A stretch of 64,000 nucleotides of DNA. Origin: Paulownia fortunei. Its lineage: Eukaryota > Streptophyta > Magnoliopsida > Lamiales > Paulowniaceae. The translations under genes were made by a program, and so were the position numbers. The DNA is taken from positions 2,538,642-2,602,641 of the forward strand of contig CM033116.1 of the NCBI GenBank assembly GCA_019321725.1, read 5' to 3'. The notes below the pieces were generated by a model. The model did not search any database and had not been told where the DNA came from. It saw only the letters and a list, made by a program, of their open reading frames with translations. This document shows, piece after piece, positions 13,968-30,758 of this stretch (within the stretch, counting starts at the first letter, position 1; each line of letters opens with the position of its first letter).

Positions 13968-14343
13968 GGGTGTTTATAAGGTTTTCAAAACATCTTAGAT
14001 ATTGTTTAATAACTTATTAAGTTCTCAAAAAAGTATTTAATAATTTTTTTTAATAACTTATAAGATAAAAAAAAATATTATTTGAAAGTTTATAATCTCA
14101 TATAAAAAAGTAATTACATCCTAATTTATTTTTAAAATAAAAATTTACTTTAATATTTTTTTTAATTTTAATAATTTTAATTACAAAATTGTCATTACTA
14201 TCATTTTAAAAGTTTTATAATCCTATTTTATCCAAATACTTCAACAACTTATTTTTAAGATATAATATTTTATAAACTTAAAAAATATCTTATAAAATAT
14301 AAATATTATAATTTTTTTTTAAATAAATTTAGTCAAACAGCCA
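13968..14343 (+). mobile_element. hAT-like MITE family A, copy 1
   Basis: AT-rich non-coding element beginning near gggtgtttataaggttttc and ending near aaataaatttagtcaaacag. Much of its length aligns by eye with 28441-28762, and the reverse complement of its end matches the start of 37145-37411. Such ends are typical of hAT-type non-autonomous plant MITEs. No transposase and no clean target-site duplication were identified. Confidence 0.5.
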
Positions 14344-15387
14344 TTAAATATAAAACCAAACCCGACTGCAAAATTGCAATTTTTTTTAATTGGGGCCTCT
14401 ACTTTGTGGGCATTTTTTGAACTAGGCATGACCAAGATTTGGACCAGCAAAATTGTACGAGGAGACTAAGGAATAGTTGTGCAGTTGTCTTAAACATATA
14501 AATGCCAAAAAATTCTTTAGAATTATCTCCTCCACTTGTATTTTTCAACCAAAGAATTGAAAGTAATTTCACAATATTTATCATGCTTCCGATTTTTAAG
14601 GCTTTTTTCCTGGGTTTCACTTTTTCACTTTTTCACTTTTAGACATACAATACTACACTGTATTTGGTCCTTAAATTTTACTGAGTAAAATAATAAGAAA
14701 AATATTTTATTTGATTCAAAAAATAATATTTTATGCATTATTTTTTTTTCTTTTTCTCTTATGAAAATTTAAAATCCAGACGTAAAATAACAGTGATGAA
14801 AAGTAAATATCCCAGTTTAAAAATCATGAAATTATTTTTATGCATATTGGTAAATATTTCTAGTTTTTCTCTTTGTCTGCGTAAATGTTGCCCTCTATTT
14901 TTCTTTGAAACATGGTATAGAAGGCTGCCATAGGATGGATCTCTACTTTGTGAAAAACGTATTTTCACAACAACAAAAAAATCTCCGAAACACGAGTTTG
15001 GTTGGCATTCTTTAAAAAAGTCCCAAAAAAAATATTTCTCACCTCTCTCCCACCCACCATCTGCAGACAAATTTTTCAATCCAAAAATTTTATTTCCAGA
15101 GATTTTTTTATAAGAATATTATCCATCTAAATATGAGAACAAAAAATAATCTCATGCCTCCAAATATATTATCATAAAAAAATATATATCACATTAATAG
15201 TCATTTTTTCATATCCAAAAAAGAACCTATCCATTCTGATGAAAATTATTCTATGAGAAAAATAGAGAAAAAAAATAAGTGAATAAAAATGAAAAAAATA
15301 TTTGGATATGTGTTTGAATAAGTTCTTTTTATAAGAATATGAGTGTAAATGAAAAATGACTAGGTGCAGCTTAAATTCCTTACCTCA

Positions 15388-15415
15388 ATATATATATATA
15401 TATATATATATATAT
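15388..15415. repeat. (AT)n microsatellite
   Basis: An uninterrupted AT dinucleotide repeat of about 28 bases. Similar AT runs occur at about 20492-20513, 44317-44336 and 57345-57372. Confidence 0.85.
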
Positions 15416-15961
15416 TTCATAAGAAAAATATCAAGGTAAAAAGCATTTTACCTAAATTTGTTTGAATATATTTTGAAATTATAAATGACGAAAAGGCCCT
15501 CAAATTGAATTGGACAAAAACCATTAAATATTGAAAATCGAGATGAACAAAATTACTTCTAACTTATAGCATTTTACCATAGTGTATATAACACTTTTTC
15601 ACACTGCAATCAAAATAATAAGCCAATTTGAACCCAAATTTATTTGAGAAATAAAGTAGTTGGGTGTATTTAAAAATTAATGAGATGGTATTTGAAACGG
15701 AAATTCTAAAAAAGGTTTATTAAAATTTTATTGAAATTAGAAGGGGTCATATTTGCTTGGACAACTTTTTTAGACTATTTATCTTTTTAACTTTTTGAAT
15801 GTCATCTTACCGAATAAACCTATAGAAGATAAAACATGTGAAGGAAATCTTTAAAAAGATAATTGGTGGTAAGTATAATGTGATAAGAAAATTCTGAAAG
15901 GTGCAGAACAACAATAATAGTTGGATGGACAGATTCTATGGATAAATAGATCTTCTAAATA

Positions 15962-16083
15962 CATGCACTTGGTGATATACATTGACTCAATCATATATTT
16001 ACACACACTTACATATAAATATATGTAAAATATATAATAAAATACATAATGGTACTGAATCTAACATCTATTATACCGAATAA
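15962..16083 (+). repeat. MITE-like repeat family B, copy 2
   Basis: The core acatataaatatatgtaaaa and its flanks (ending near aacatctattatacc) match the element at 40398-40572. It has no coding potential; the boundaries are approximate. Confidence 0.4.
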
Positions 16084-16413
16084 ATAAATTAAAGTATAAA
16101 AAAACATCGCAAAAATCCATAGTTCTCCATATTTACCATTGTAGACCACTATTGCAACCTCGTAACCATGAACTTGAAGGCTCAGAATTTGCAGAGCAGT
16201 TCAAAAGTTATTTACATAATTCTGCTTAATAGTTCCTTCTTACTGGCAACATAACTATCAATGCTGAAGCAACTGATCCAAAGCTAGAGTTTGCTTGCAA
16301 TATTCAGCTCTGTCAAAAACTATATACATGCCAAAAGTTTCAGGACAAGCTATTGACACCATAACTTACAAAAGGCTTTTTAAAGCTTGCAACTCAAATT
16401 CCGTATGGTGTCA

Positions 16414-18965
16414 TCACCAATTTAAGGAAGAATTCTGCACGGTACGGCCATAGTTCCTCGAGAACTTCTTAACTGGTGCCGTACGTACTAACTGAAAATC
16501 ACTTGGAATTGGTTCTGCTGGGCTGGAACCGTTATCACATGGTTCTGCTTTTGCTTTAGCAAAACCTGCATCAGTGAATGCATCCCTTAGCGGCATCAGT
16601 TCTTCCCCCTCTGGCACCAGAGTCTTCATCAGCTGCAATTCAAGAGCCGGGGTCAAGTTTTGAAGATGCAAGCTTAACTCAGTTTCAAAGAACCAAATAT
16701 GTAAGCAAAAAGGAAAATGTCAAATGGTTTGTAGTTAAGCTTATGGGGAACAAGTAGTTTGTCAAATTTAAATACCAAGGATCAAGATAGCAGCTTTGGA
16801 ATTTGTATTAACAATTAAGATAGTGCTCAGATACACAAAATCCTGATGATTTTATTCACACTGCCATACCTTCCAATCATCAAAGTCAAATCTGAAGATG
16901 AATTGGTGGTTTTTAGCTACTCCACTCTTAATTTCCTGTGCACTTGGACCATTGGTAGGGACTGCAATAGAAAAAGCAACAAAATTATAGATTCATAGCA
17001 ATGCCACACAAATGAATAAGAAAGATCAAGAACATTTTCATAAGAATGTGGGGAAAGAGGTATACCAACAACTTGAGAACCAATCTCATCTACATCTATA
17101 CGAACTCTCCCATCTTTTACCAAGAAAGACAGCGCAAATAAGTTCTCAACTGTCTGAGCAAAAGAATTTCTGTTCAACATCAGATTTTCAACTTTAACTT
17201 TTTTCTCCTTCTTTAATATCTCAAACATCATGTGCATGTTTCTGTCAGTGTCTGTCACCACCTCAGCAGCTTTTTCGAGCTGCTTAAAAAAAATGGAGGA
17301 TAAATTGATTGTGCAAAAGGATAAATCAACAAGGTTCAAAAAACCATAAAAATACCAAGCAAATACACTAAACCCAAGTGGATCAGAACATTGACAACAT
17401 GAAACTGATAAAAAACAAACTATTGCTCCACATATTAGTAAAATGGAAACTGATTGATTCCTGAAGTAGAAAGGGTTACTGTTATCAGCAACTGCATCCA
17501 AGAAAGATGCTCCATAAAACAAGCATTACGATTGACACATGAGCTAGCTGTAAAGATTTTATCTTAACATAAAAATAAATATAGCATTCCAGAGCAAAGG
17601 TTGCAGTATACTATACAGAAAGGGAAAACTAGGAAAAAAGTTTCAATCCTACCTCTTCTGGTCGAGCTTTTCCTATTGACCTTGATCGTTTTGCACGAAC
17701 CACCAACTTCCATTGCTTAAGCTCATTGTTCATAGGTCCAATCCTAAAAAAAAGCCAAGCAAATAATACAACACATAAACATTGATATACACATTCACAA
17801 TTCATATGCAGATCTTAGCACATTAAAGATATGAAACATAAGAAAACACTCACATTGTCATGCACCCTGGTCCAATCATGAAAAAAGGTGAACAAAGAGA
17901 GCCAACAATTTGCCACAAAATATTAGGTGAATTCTCCAAAAGCCCCTTCATAGTTTTTTGCTGCCCAAATTTCTTCAAGCAGGAAACAAACTCAGCTGGG
18001 GTAACACCTCCACTAGTATGTGTTTTAACAGAAGCCACCAAAGTGCTTGTCAGTCCTAGCAAAGCTTCTGCATCAGCTACCTGCTCCCTAGGCTTGTTGA
18101 CTCGAATAAAAAATTTATGCATTAATATAATGAAAATAGAAGTATGCAAATTTTTAATGCATGTCTCCTCAAAAGTCTTAGACATGTCAATGAAAAAATG
18201 TGAACAGCTTACACCAAGACATATGCTTATTTCATGATCAGAACAGATGGATTTTCAGAGAGATGGATTGCACTGTTATTATCATTGAAATTCTCTACAA
18301 AACTTTGACAAAGAAACATAGTATCTTCAATAAATGTTAAAAATAATCGTTATTCAAATAATGTGTACTTTTATGTAAGTCAGAAACTCAAAGTTAATTA
18401 ACACCTTCACTTACTCTTGGAATGGATAAGGAACTTCCACAAAACCATCAGAAAATAATAAAAACCAAATTAACACAAATAACTGCTGCCAAAAAATTGA
18501 ATATTCTTCTATAACACTACGGAAAAGAAAAGAATATATACTTCAAAAAACACACACTTACACAGACAGAGTGTGAGAGAAGAGTAATAATACCATGTTG
18601 ATGCATGTTTTCTACTTCGTTCATAATGGCCATAAACTTATTCGAATCCCCATTTGCTATTTCATCCTTTCCTTCTGCACCATACACAAATAAAAATTTC
18701 AAAAAACAGAAAATCAGTATTAAACTTCAAAAAGACCCATAACAATAGCAGCATCATTTACATGCAGAAAAAGTGGAAGCCCATTTCAAGAAACTAGAAA
18801 AGATCAAGTACCATTGATGCGGTTTTCGATTTCACGGTAATGCGAACGAATAGTCCTACGCTTCGACACGGGATCATTCTCCTGAGTCGACTCGTTGGTT
18901 TCTTCCGTAACCATGGAGTCCCCTCCATTGTCTGTCACTCTATCCCTCTTCAAATTTCTCTTCAT
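16414..18965 (-). CDS. NSE4: NSE4, kleisin subunit of the SMC5/6 complex
   Basis: Seven exons on the minus strand: 18812-18965, 18594-18674, 17854-18100, 17653-17743, 17066-17279, 16870-16961 and 16414-16632. They are in phase and encode 365 residues, close to Arabidopsis NSE4A/B (about 380-400). NSE4 bridges the SMC5 and SMC6 heads with NSE1/NSE3 and acts in nuclear DNA repair and sister-chromatid alignment. Diagnostic segments are NKPREQVADAEALLGLTS, GGVTPAEFVSCLKKFGQ, and the C-terminal winged-helix block with NRNSFAQTVENLFALSFLV and VPEGEELMPLRDAF. The start MKRNLKRD was chosen because the basic N-terminus matches the family; the frame stays open upstream but looks non-homologous. The acceptor before exon 5 is a tandem AAGCAG, so an isoform with one extra Gln (exon end 17282) is possible. 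Confidence 0.93.
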
Positions 18966-21064
18966 CTCTGTGTGTGTTTGTGTGCGTGTGGAGAGTATCA
19001 AATTTTTGTAAGTCTTTTCACAGGAAATTTGAAATGTCTGCTTCTTGCAACGAGGAATGTGTGTGCGTTGGGAAGTTTGGATGGTTTTTGTTTTCCCTCT
19101 CTTTTGAAATATTACCGGGAACCTTGTTTCAGAAGACTGGGTTAAATTCATATTTAACTGGGTGAACATGATATGAGGAAAAAGTTGTGGGGGTAGAATG
19201 TAATAATTCTAATTTAGTGTGAATTTCACTTTGTCCCCCTCAAACTATGACAATATACACTTTGACCCTCCTTAAGAAAATATAATTTATTTTTCAATTT
19301 TACCTTCTTTTTCAATATATTTGAGAAAATATTAAAATTGAAAATTTTATTTTCACTTAATAATATAAAACAACTAATTTTATATTATACCAACTACAAA
19401 ATGACAAAATTACATTTTATCTTAGTTTATTACATAAAATAATATTTTTATTTAATCAATTAATTTTACTTTTATTTATTATAAATAATTATTAACTAAT
19501 TAATAGTCATAAAACTGGTGTGATTGAAATATCGTCTGAAAAAAAGAATAATGTAGGTAAAAAAAACCTTTAAATCTTAAGAATAAGAATGCAGCGTAAG
19601 CCGTCAATTTCCTTAACCTTTTGGCATAAGAAGACATTAGTCCCAAACATGGTATTGTGATCATGCAATTTTTGTTAGCATAGAAATAGTTGTTTCGAGC
19701 CTTTAGATAATTCTACTTACCCACTTGCTAATTTATGGTAAACCATTTTATTTAAAAGTCTTTCAAGCTTTTTTTGAAAGTAATAAATATTTGACTGACT
19801 ATTATGATAACTAATAAATAATTTTTTTACTGAATAAGATTATTATCTTATATAATAAACTAAATAAAATTCAACTATGTCATTATTTTGTTTAACTTAA
19901 ATAAATTATTTTATAATATTAAGTACTTTTTTTTTTCTTGATAAACTCTAGTAATATTAAGCCGTTGTTCGGCTGAAAAAGAGAGGAAAATTAGTTCGCC
20001 CTTGGACTGACTTGGCCCAATATATAATAGAAATGTGAAATAGTTTTCACATTATTGCACTTCACAAACTACATAATCAACAAAATTTTCAATGTTTGTT
20101 TGGTGAAGGGAAAGGCTAAAGTTAGAAATTTAATAATTTTGGATTATGCCTTCTTTATTTAATTAAAACATGGAAACCTTCAATCAAATGTTTACTTGAA
20201 AATTGCTTAACAAAAACTTCCCCTTCACTAATATTTCATTTTGCAGGAGTCATCGCTCAATGTCCATTCCAAATATATATAAGTTGTTGTTATACTAGTA
20301 TTTAATTCGGTGGTTGAATCAGAGAAAAATCGTCTACCCTCAAAATTAATCAAGTCAAGCGTGAACATCCAAGTTATAAATAATAATAATAATAATAATG
20401 ATAACTCTTGATATGCACCTATAAGAACATTTTTAGAAAGATAAAATAATTATGAATGTATGTATGTTACAAATTACCATCCAAAAGACAACATATATAT
20501 ATATATATATATAAATGATGTAAAAATTTTAAATGAATAGTTATTATTATTATCAGCCTTCAAATGTGGATAATTCTCAAATTCTCACACAATACATGTA
20601 GCCATAAATTAATATCAATTATGGTGACCAACAATATAGTTAACTCCTAATACTAATTACATGTAATTTATAATTCTCAATCCCTCAAAATATCATATGA
20701 ACCCGTAGAGATTAATGTAACCAACAATGTTAATGCTATAAACTCAAAATTTATACTAATTACATAATTTTCTAATTGTCAATCCCTTGTAGATTACTTA
20801 TGTACCTATTGAAATTATTGTAATCAACAATATTTTGAACTCAAAAGTACTTACCTAAGTATGTATGTATTTTCAACCCACACTTTTTTCCTTTTAACAC
20901 TTGTACAAATGTAAGTTCAAACAACTTTAAAGCCAGAACAGCACCATCCTCGTTTTATGCATATAGAACCAAATAGGTTGGTGTATACTCAGGCGTTACA
21001 CAGACATAAGAAATAGAGGAAGAAAGAAGAGAAAGGAGAGAGATAGAGGGGAAAGAAAGAAGAG
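18966..21064. other. Intergenic region between NSE4 and the SANT-like gene
   Basis: AT-rich DNA carrying the head-to-head promoters of NSE4 (-) and the SANT-like gene (+). It contains an (AT)n run at about 20492-20513 and a short AAT repeat near 20381-20399. No gene was recognised. Confidence 0.5.
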
Positions 21065-21661
21065 TTGGAAGAAATAAGAGGAGGAGATAGCAAATTTTTC
21101 AAGAAACTAAAAATGAGCACCGTCCAAGAAGCCTTGTGGCTTGTTTATGCTGTGCACCGCCATGGCATTAACAATTGGGATGCGGTGGCTGCCCAATTGA
21201 ACACCACTTGTGTGGGGTACCGGCGGGATCCGCCGCCTTACACCGCTAGAGGCTGCAGACAAAGGTATCTCACCATGAGGAAGCGCTTTAAGAATTCTAT
21301 CAGAGATATGGACACCCTCAGTCTCATTCCTGTTGGGGATGATGATCAAGAGGACAATAACAAGGCTAAAGACCAAAAAATGGAACAGGAGGATGCGGAA
21401 TACTCCGACGAAGAAAAAGAGAAAGCTCTGTTGGAGATCATGATGAAGGAGTTTAATCAGCTCAGGCAAGCTGAGCTGAGGTTGGAAATCTACGGAGAAA
21501 ATACACAAGTGAAGTAAGATATCCAATTTCTTCCCTTTCAATCATTTGTTTTTCTGTTTTTTCACATCCTCAGAGCTGTGAGAATGAATCTACAGAAAGA
21601 AATAGTCAATGTAGAAGGGAGCTCAAGCACTAAAAATGGCAAGCACTTTCGCCATGCATAG
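21065..21661 (+). CDS. Small SANT/Myb-like protein related to the N-terminus of plant BRD8-type bromodomain proteins
   Basis: Exon 1 runs 21065-21513 and ends at a good donor (GTAAGA). Exon 2 is probably 21574-21661 after ttcacatcctcag, giving about 178 residues; without splicing the ORF stops at 21517 (150 residues). Residues 19-75 look like a SANT/Myb-like domain (EALWLVYAVHRHG, NNWDAVAAQL, ARGCRQRYLTMRKRF). They are followed by an acidic stretch and a helix with FNQLRQAELRLEI, equivalent to the 'RVAELRREVERYD' segment of plant DNA-binding bromodomain proteins. Those relatives continue into a bromodomain, which is absent here. Met17 (21113) is an alternative start. This may be a truncated duplicate with remaining function or an early pseudogene. 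Confidence 0.55.
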
Positions 21662-21870
21662 CTGCAGAATATCTTCTGGTGAAGAAGAAAACAGAACTGA
21701 AAGCTCCAAAGGTGGTGAAAATATGGGTATGGTGTGATCAGATCAGAACCTGTTTGCCTCAAAATTGAGTCGCACTCGGTTCAAAGTGTGATCAATGAAG
21801 AAGGTGACGAGGCAATCTTGGCTGTCGAAGGAAACTCAAAGACTCTGAGCCATTCAAAAGATTCTTGAAA
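21662..21870 (+). pseudogene. Possible frame-shifted continuation of the BRD8-like gene
   Basis: Directly after the predicted stop, two further open stretches occur in other frames. One (from about 21666) reads SSGEEENRTESSKGGEN; the other (about 21722-21868) includes EPVCLKIES and INEEGDEAILAVEG and ends at TGA. Their acidic, Ser/Glu-rich character fits the linker that follows the SANT and coiled-coil part in BRD8-like plant proteins. This suggests the gene once continued and has frameshifts. The resemblance is by eye only. Confidence 0.3.
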
Positions 21871-23011
21871 CCACACGGGCTCATAAGCATTCTTCCTTTT
21901 TCCAAAATTTTCCTTAGTGAAAATGCTTGTACAACTAATTATACTACTGTTAAATTGTTATCGCTGCATTCAACTTAAAAAAAAAAGGGGGATAAATAAT
22001 TGAAAATTTATTAATTAATTTGTTAAGAAATTGTGGCAATGACACCTGTATATTATAATTACCTTAAAATAATAGAGAATGGAGTATTTATAGCCATAAG
22101 ATCGAAAAATATAATTCTATGTAATATAATATAAATGGTATATAGATTATTTAGACTTTATGAAACAATGGATTTAAAACTTATGGCCTCCAACTTAGTT
22201 TAAGTATTACAACCGATCATCTTTGTTAACCTTTTTAATTTAACTTATTGTGCCTTAGAAATTTTTTGATCCATAATCTAAATTAACCCTTTTAACTTAT
22301 AAAGTTATTTATAGTTTTATAGAGTCTATTTTGAGTTCATATCCTATATCAAAATTTGCTAACATATTTGACCACATAGATGTTCTTTATATTTTTCTTG
22401 ACTAGCATAAGAGGGAAACCAAATCATTATAAGTTAGTTTTACTCTAAATTATCATATAATAGTCAAAACTTAGCAATTGAAAATGAAATGTAGATTATT
22501 ATGATCCATAATCTACATATTCAAGGTTAGGTAAAAGTTTTTAATATTTATCTAGGGAAAAACTACATACTCTTGAAAAAATAAAATATACAGAGAAATA
22601 TTATTAGGAAAATAAATAATGAGGCAACTAATCAAAAGATATATGATCACTTTTCACAATCTTGATTTTATTTTATAAAGTGGACGTTTTTTTAGTCTAA
22701 TGGAAATATTTGTTAGCAAAGGCAATAAACAAAATTCTATATAATAAAAAAAAATAATTGGACTTAAAAAAACAAACAAAACATGTTTGGCAAATAGTAC
22801 TATAAGACACTTTGTCCAACAATAAATTTTTTAGTAGTGTTGAAAAAAAAATAAAAATGAGTGGGCCATTAGAAATTTTATGGACTCCATAAAATTGTAA
22901 AAATAAACAAATATCTCTATACAAATATACGTAGATATATAGATACATAATAGAAAGAAAAAATTATAAAAAAATCAGTCAAACAAGTACATAGTAAAAA
23001 TAATCAACAAA
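21871..23011. other. Intergenic, AT-rich; SELO promoter region
   Basis: No gene recognised. The last few hundred bases should include the SELO promoter and 5' UTR. Confidence 0.5.
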
Positions 23012-27992
<4,981 letters not shown>

Positions 27993-29950
27993 TGAATTCA
28001 TTACACAGAAGGAAAGAGAGAAATGTAATATGTACATAAAAAGCATGTATGCTGTTTTTGCTTTGTAATAACCTGTAAAAGCTGTAGCCTGCCATGCTTT
28101 GATTTCGTTTTTCCCTCTTTTGGGCATAGAGTCATACAGGTCAAGATGTATTTTTGTTATACAAATTGCTTGGGAGAGATTTAAACAATTTGTTGCTAGA
28201 GATTGAATTCAATAATTCAATATACATTTCCTTGGTTTGGATCTTAAGTCGTCTGCTCCTACGGTATGTGAAGTGATAGAAGCCAATTCCTGAAATACAA
28301 TTCTAAATTAGCAAATTTTGCTGAGAATTGAAGGTAAAACAAACACACATTCTATTTTTTATGGTAGAAAATAGATTTTGACCTCCAAAGTATGAAGTAG
28401 ACTTTGTCACACTCGGATTGAACTAAGAAGGCATTAGATGAATTTATAAGGTTTTTAAAACATCTTTTTTAATTTGTTTAAAAATTTATAAAATATAAAA
28501 AATAAAAAATTATAAACTCTTAAATAAAAAGTGTGTCCATCCCAACTTATTTTCAAAATAATATCTAATTTTAATTATTATTTTTAATAATTTTAATTAT
28601 AAAATTATCATTACTAATATTTTAAAAAAAATATTATCTTATCTTATTCAAATACTTTAATAACTTTGTTTTAGAATTAGATATATCATTTTATAAACTT
28701 CAAAAATATCTAATAAAATGTAGAATCTTATAATTTTTTTTAAATAAACCTAACCAAATACTCTCTAAAACATCAAGAACAAGACCTATACCTGATATAA
28801 GAAGTTAAATTAGTTGGATTCGGGACTTCGATCTAAGGATAAATTTACCTGTTTGACAACTTCACAATTAAAGAGATAAACCACGAATTTAGAAAAAATA
28901 AGACGAAGGGAAATATGCTACTCTACTGTATTAATTACTAAATTTATTGACGCATTATTTGAAACTTCTCAGCAATGCGGGTAAATTCGATCCAAGATTG
29001 TAGTACACAGCGCCAAAGAAACTCAACTCTGAGTGCCCATTTCATACTCTCAAACAGATCTACAAGATTACAGCCCGGGTATTTGTTCTCTTTCTTGGGT
29101 TCTTGTTTCTTGAATTCTCCCAGCCTTTCAGTTGAGATAAGTACCTCATTATGAGACACAATTCTTGAATTTTGTAGGAAAAAAATAGGAGGAATGACGC
29201 TGATTAAATTTCTTTTCCTTTATGCTCTCCATCTGGTTGACTTTGTTGTTTCTTGAATTGAGTATATGATAAATTTGTAAAAATATGCAAAGGCCCATTA
29301 AGGGTTTCTTCGTCTTCTTTTGAAATTCGTAAGTTTAAGTTAATTGCTGTCACTCTCTAGATTGTCTCAAAGAAAAGAATTAATGGGTTGTATCTTCTGC
29401 ATGTAATTGAAGATCTTGAAAAACAACAGACTGGAACATGTTTAAATTTTCTTCTTTTGCCTAAGCTAATTGTGTTATTTACCTTTATTCTCCTTACTAT
29501 GTTCTGTATTTTAAACATTTACTAATCCTGATTTCTTCATTTTCTTATTGTTTTTTTTTTTTTTTTTGGAAAAATGAATTGTATTTGTAATTTTTTTTCT
29601 CATGAATGTAATTGCACGTATGACATATCCTTTCTGGAACTAAGCGAAATAATGTATAACTAAGCATCTGTTGTTTCCTTCTGATATCTGCTGTATATGA
29701 GTTTTTGATTCATCTCTGTCTGAAGAAGGGGTATTGAGCAGGTGCAAAAGAAGGGTGTCTGATATGGGCAAAGAAAAAAACATTCTTTGTTTGCTGTTCC
29801 ATTTCCTTACAAGTTGCTCTGTTGTTTGTGTTACAACAGTAATGAGGCCTTGTGCTGGATTTCCTTTATATGTCTCTAGTATGTAGTAGAGGAGCTACTA
29901 TGTAATTGTATATGGATAACAGTGAAATCATTTCGATTACAGGTAAAAGA
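27993..29950. other. Intergenic region between SELO and LIP2
   Basis: It begins with the SELO 3' UTR (to about 28200), then an hAT-like MITE (28441-28762). A minus-strand ORF at 28944-29159 (71 residues) has no recognised domain. From about 29160 onward the DNA probably includes the LIP2 promoter, a non-coding 5' exon and part of a 5' UTR intron, but the transcript start is not visible. Confidence 0.4.
28441..28762 (+). mobile_element. hAT-like MITE family A, copy 2
   Basis: It aligns by eye with 13968-14343: a start near aatttataaggtttttaaaa, a shared centre taataattttaatta, and an end near ttaaataaacctaaccaaat. Non-coding; boundaries approximate. Confidence 0.5.
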
Positions 29951-30425
29951 TGTCGGGATCTTTCTGATCTGGTCAACAGCGAACTGACTCGAGACCTGAG
30001 GCTCGACCCCGAACCGATCAGACTTCTGGTCTTGAACTCGAACTGATCAGACTTTTTTATATCCCAAATTATCTGATGGATTGAGATAGAGTTATGATCA
30101 TGACTCAGCTCTCGCTCCTGAATAAAAAACTCAAAGACTCAGTTAGGCTTGATGGGGTGGCTCCCAACTATAACCCTTCGAAACTTAAGTAAGATCACTG
30201 AATAAAGGAAGAAGCAAACTAAAGAAAGTAAGTTCAAGTTAAGAAAATTTAGTAATTACAATAAATGAGTCCTCACTGTAATGTCTGAACAAGGCTATTT
30301 ATGGATTTAAGCTGGGGGACACGTGGCGAACCCTAACTATTCAAAGTAAGCATTTTATGTGGCTGTGAATTCGGGTTACTATCTGGATTGGACTCGGGTC
30401 GGGTTTGTTCCGGGTAGTCTTAGTG
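29951..30425 (-). mobile_element. LTR-like insertion upstream of LIP2 (putative solo LTR)
   Basis: A block of about 475 bp is clearly less AT-rich than its flanks. On the minus strand it has an LTR-like order: a TATA-like ataaatagcc, a pyrimidine-rich downstream part and an end in gatcccgaca (plus strand tgtcgggatc at 29951). No internal retrotransposon region and no 5-bp target duplication were found, so the right boundary is approximate and the class uncertain. Confidence 0.35.
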
Positions 30426-30758
30426 GATTCCATTTCATTTGTAATTTCGTATTAACTTCAAGGTAATTGTGTATTTTCCTTATATGCCAGCTAATCCCCT
30501 TATCACTTTCTTCCTTGTAGCTCAATATGCACAAAATGATATGGGATATTATTTTGATTTTTGATATTTGTATGATCCTGTCTGCAGTATACTGGTGCTT
30601 CTGCATTTAAAAGTTATTTTAGAACTGTAGCTGGATGGGTTTTGAAATGTTGGTCTTGATAACATGTATATGCATATTTTGACATTTTTAGACTATGCAA
30701 CTGTGTCTTGTGACTTTTGGATGAATATGATCTCTCACGATTATTCATCATTCAGGAA

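Larger units (their letters stand above)
11320..16413. other. Gene-poor AT-rich intergenic region
   Basis: About 5 kb with no credible gene. Short ORFs at 12481-12696, 14399-14620 and 14759-15079 have no recognisable domain and biased composition. The region holds the presumed NPF7 promoter, two MITE-like repeats described separately, an AT microsatellite at 15388-15415, and the 3' flank of NSE4 from about 16100. Confidence 0.55.

Noticed and set aside
18840..19145. 101-codon plus-strand ORF over NSE4 exon 1
   Set aside because: Antisense to the NSE4 first exon and 5' region; low complexity, no domain.
28944..29159. 71-codon minus-strand ORF
   Set aside because: Composition looks somewhat coding-like, but no domain was recognised and it lies in the presumed 5' region of LIP2.
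30717..30758. Upstream in-frame Met for LIP2
   Set aside because: An acceptor (ttcag) at 30751-30755 precedes the family-consistent Met at 30759; the upstream part is intron.
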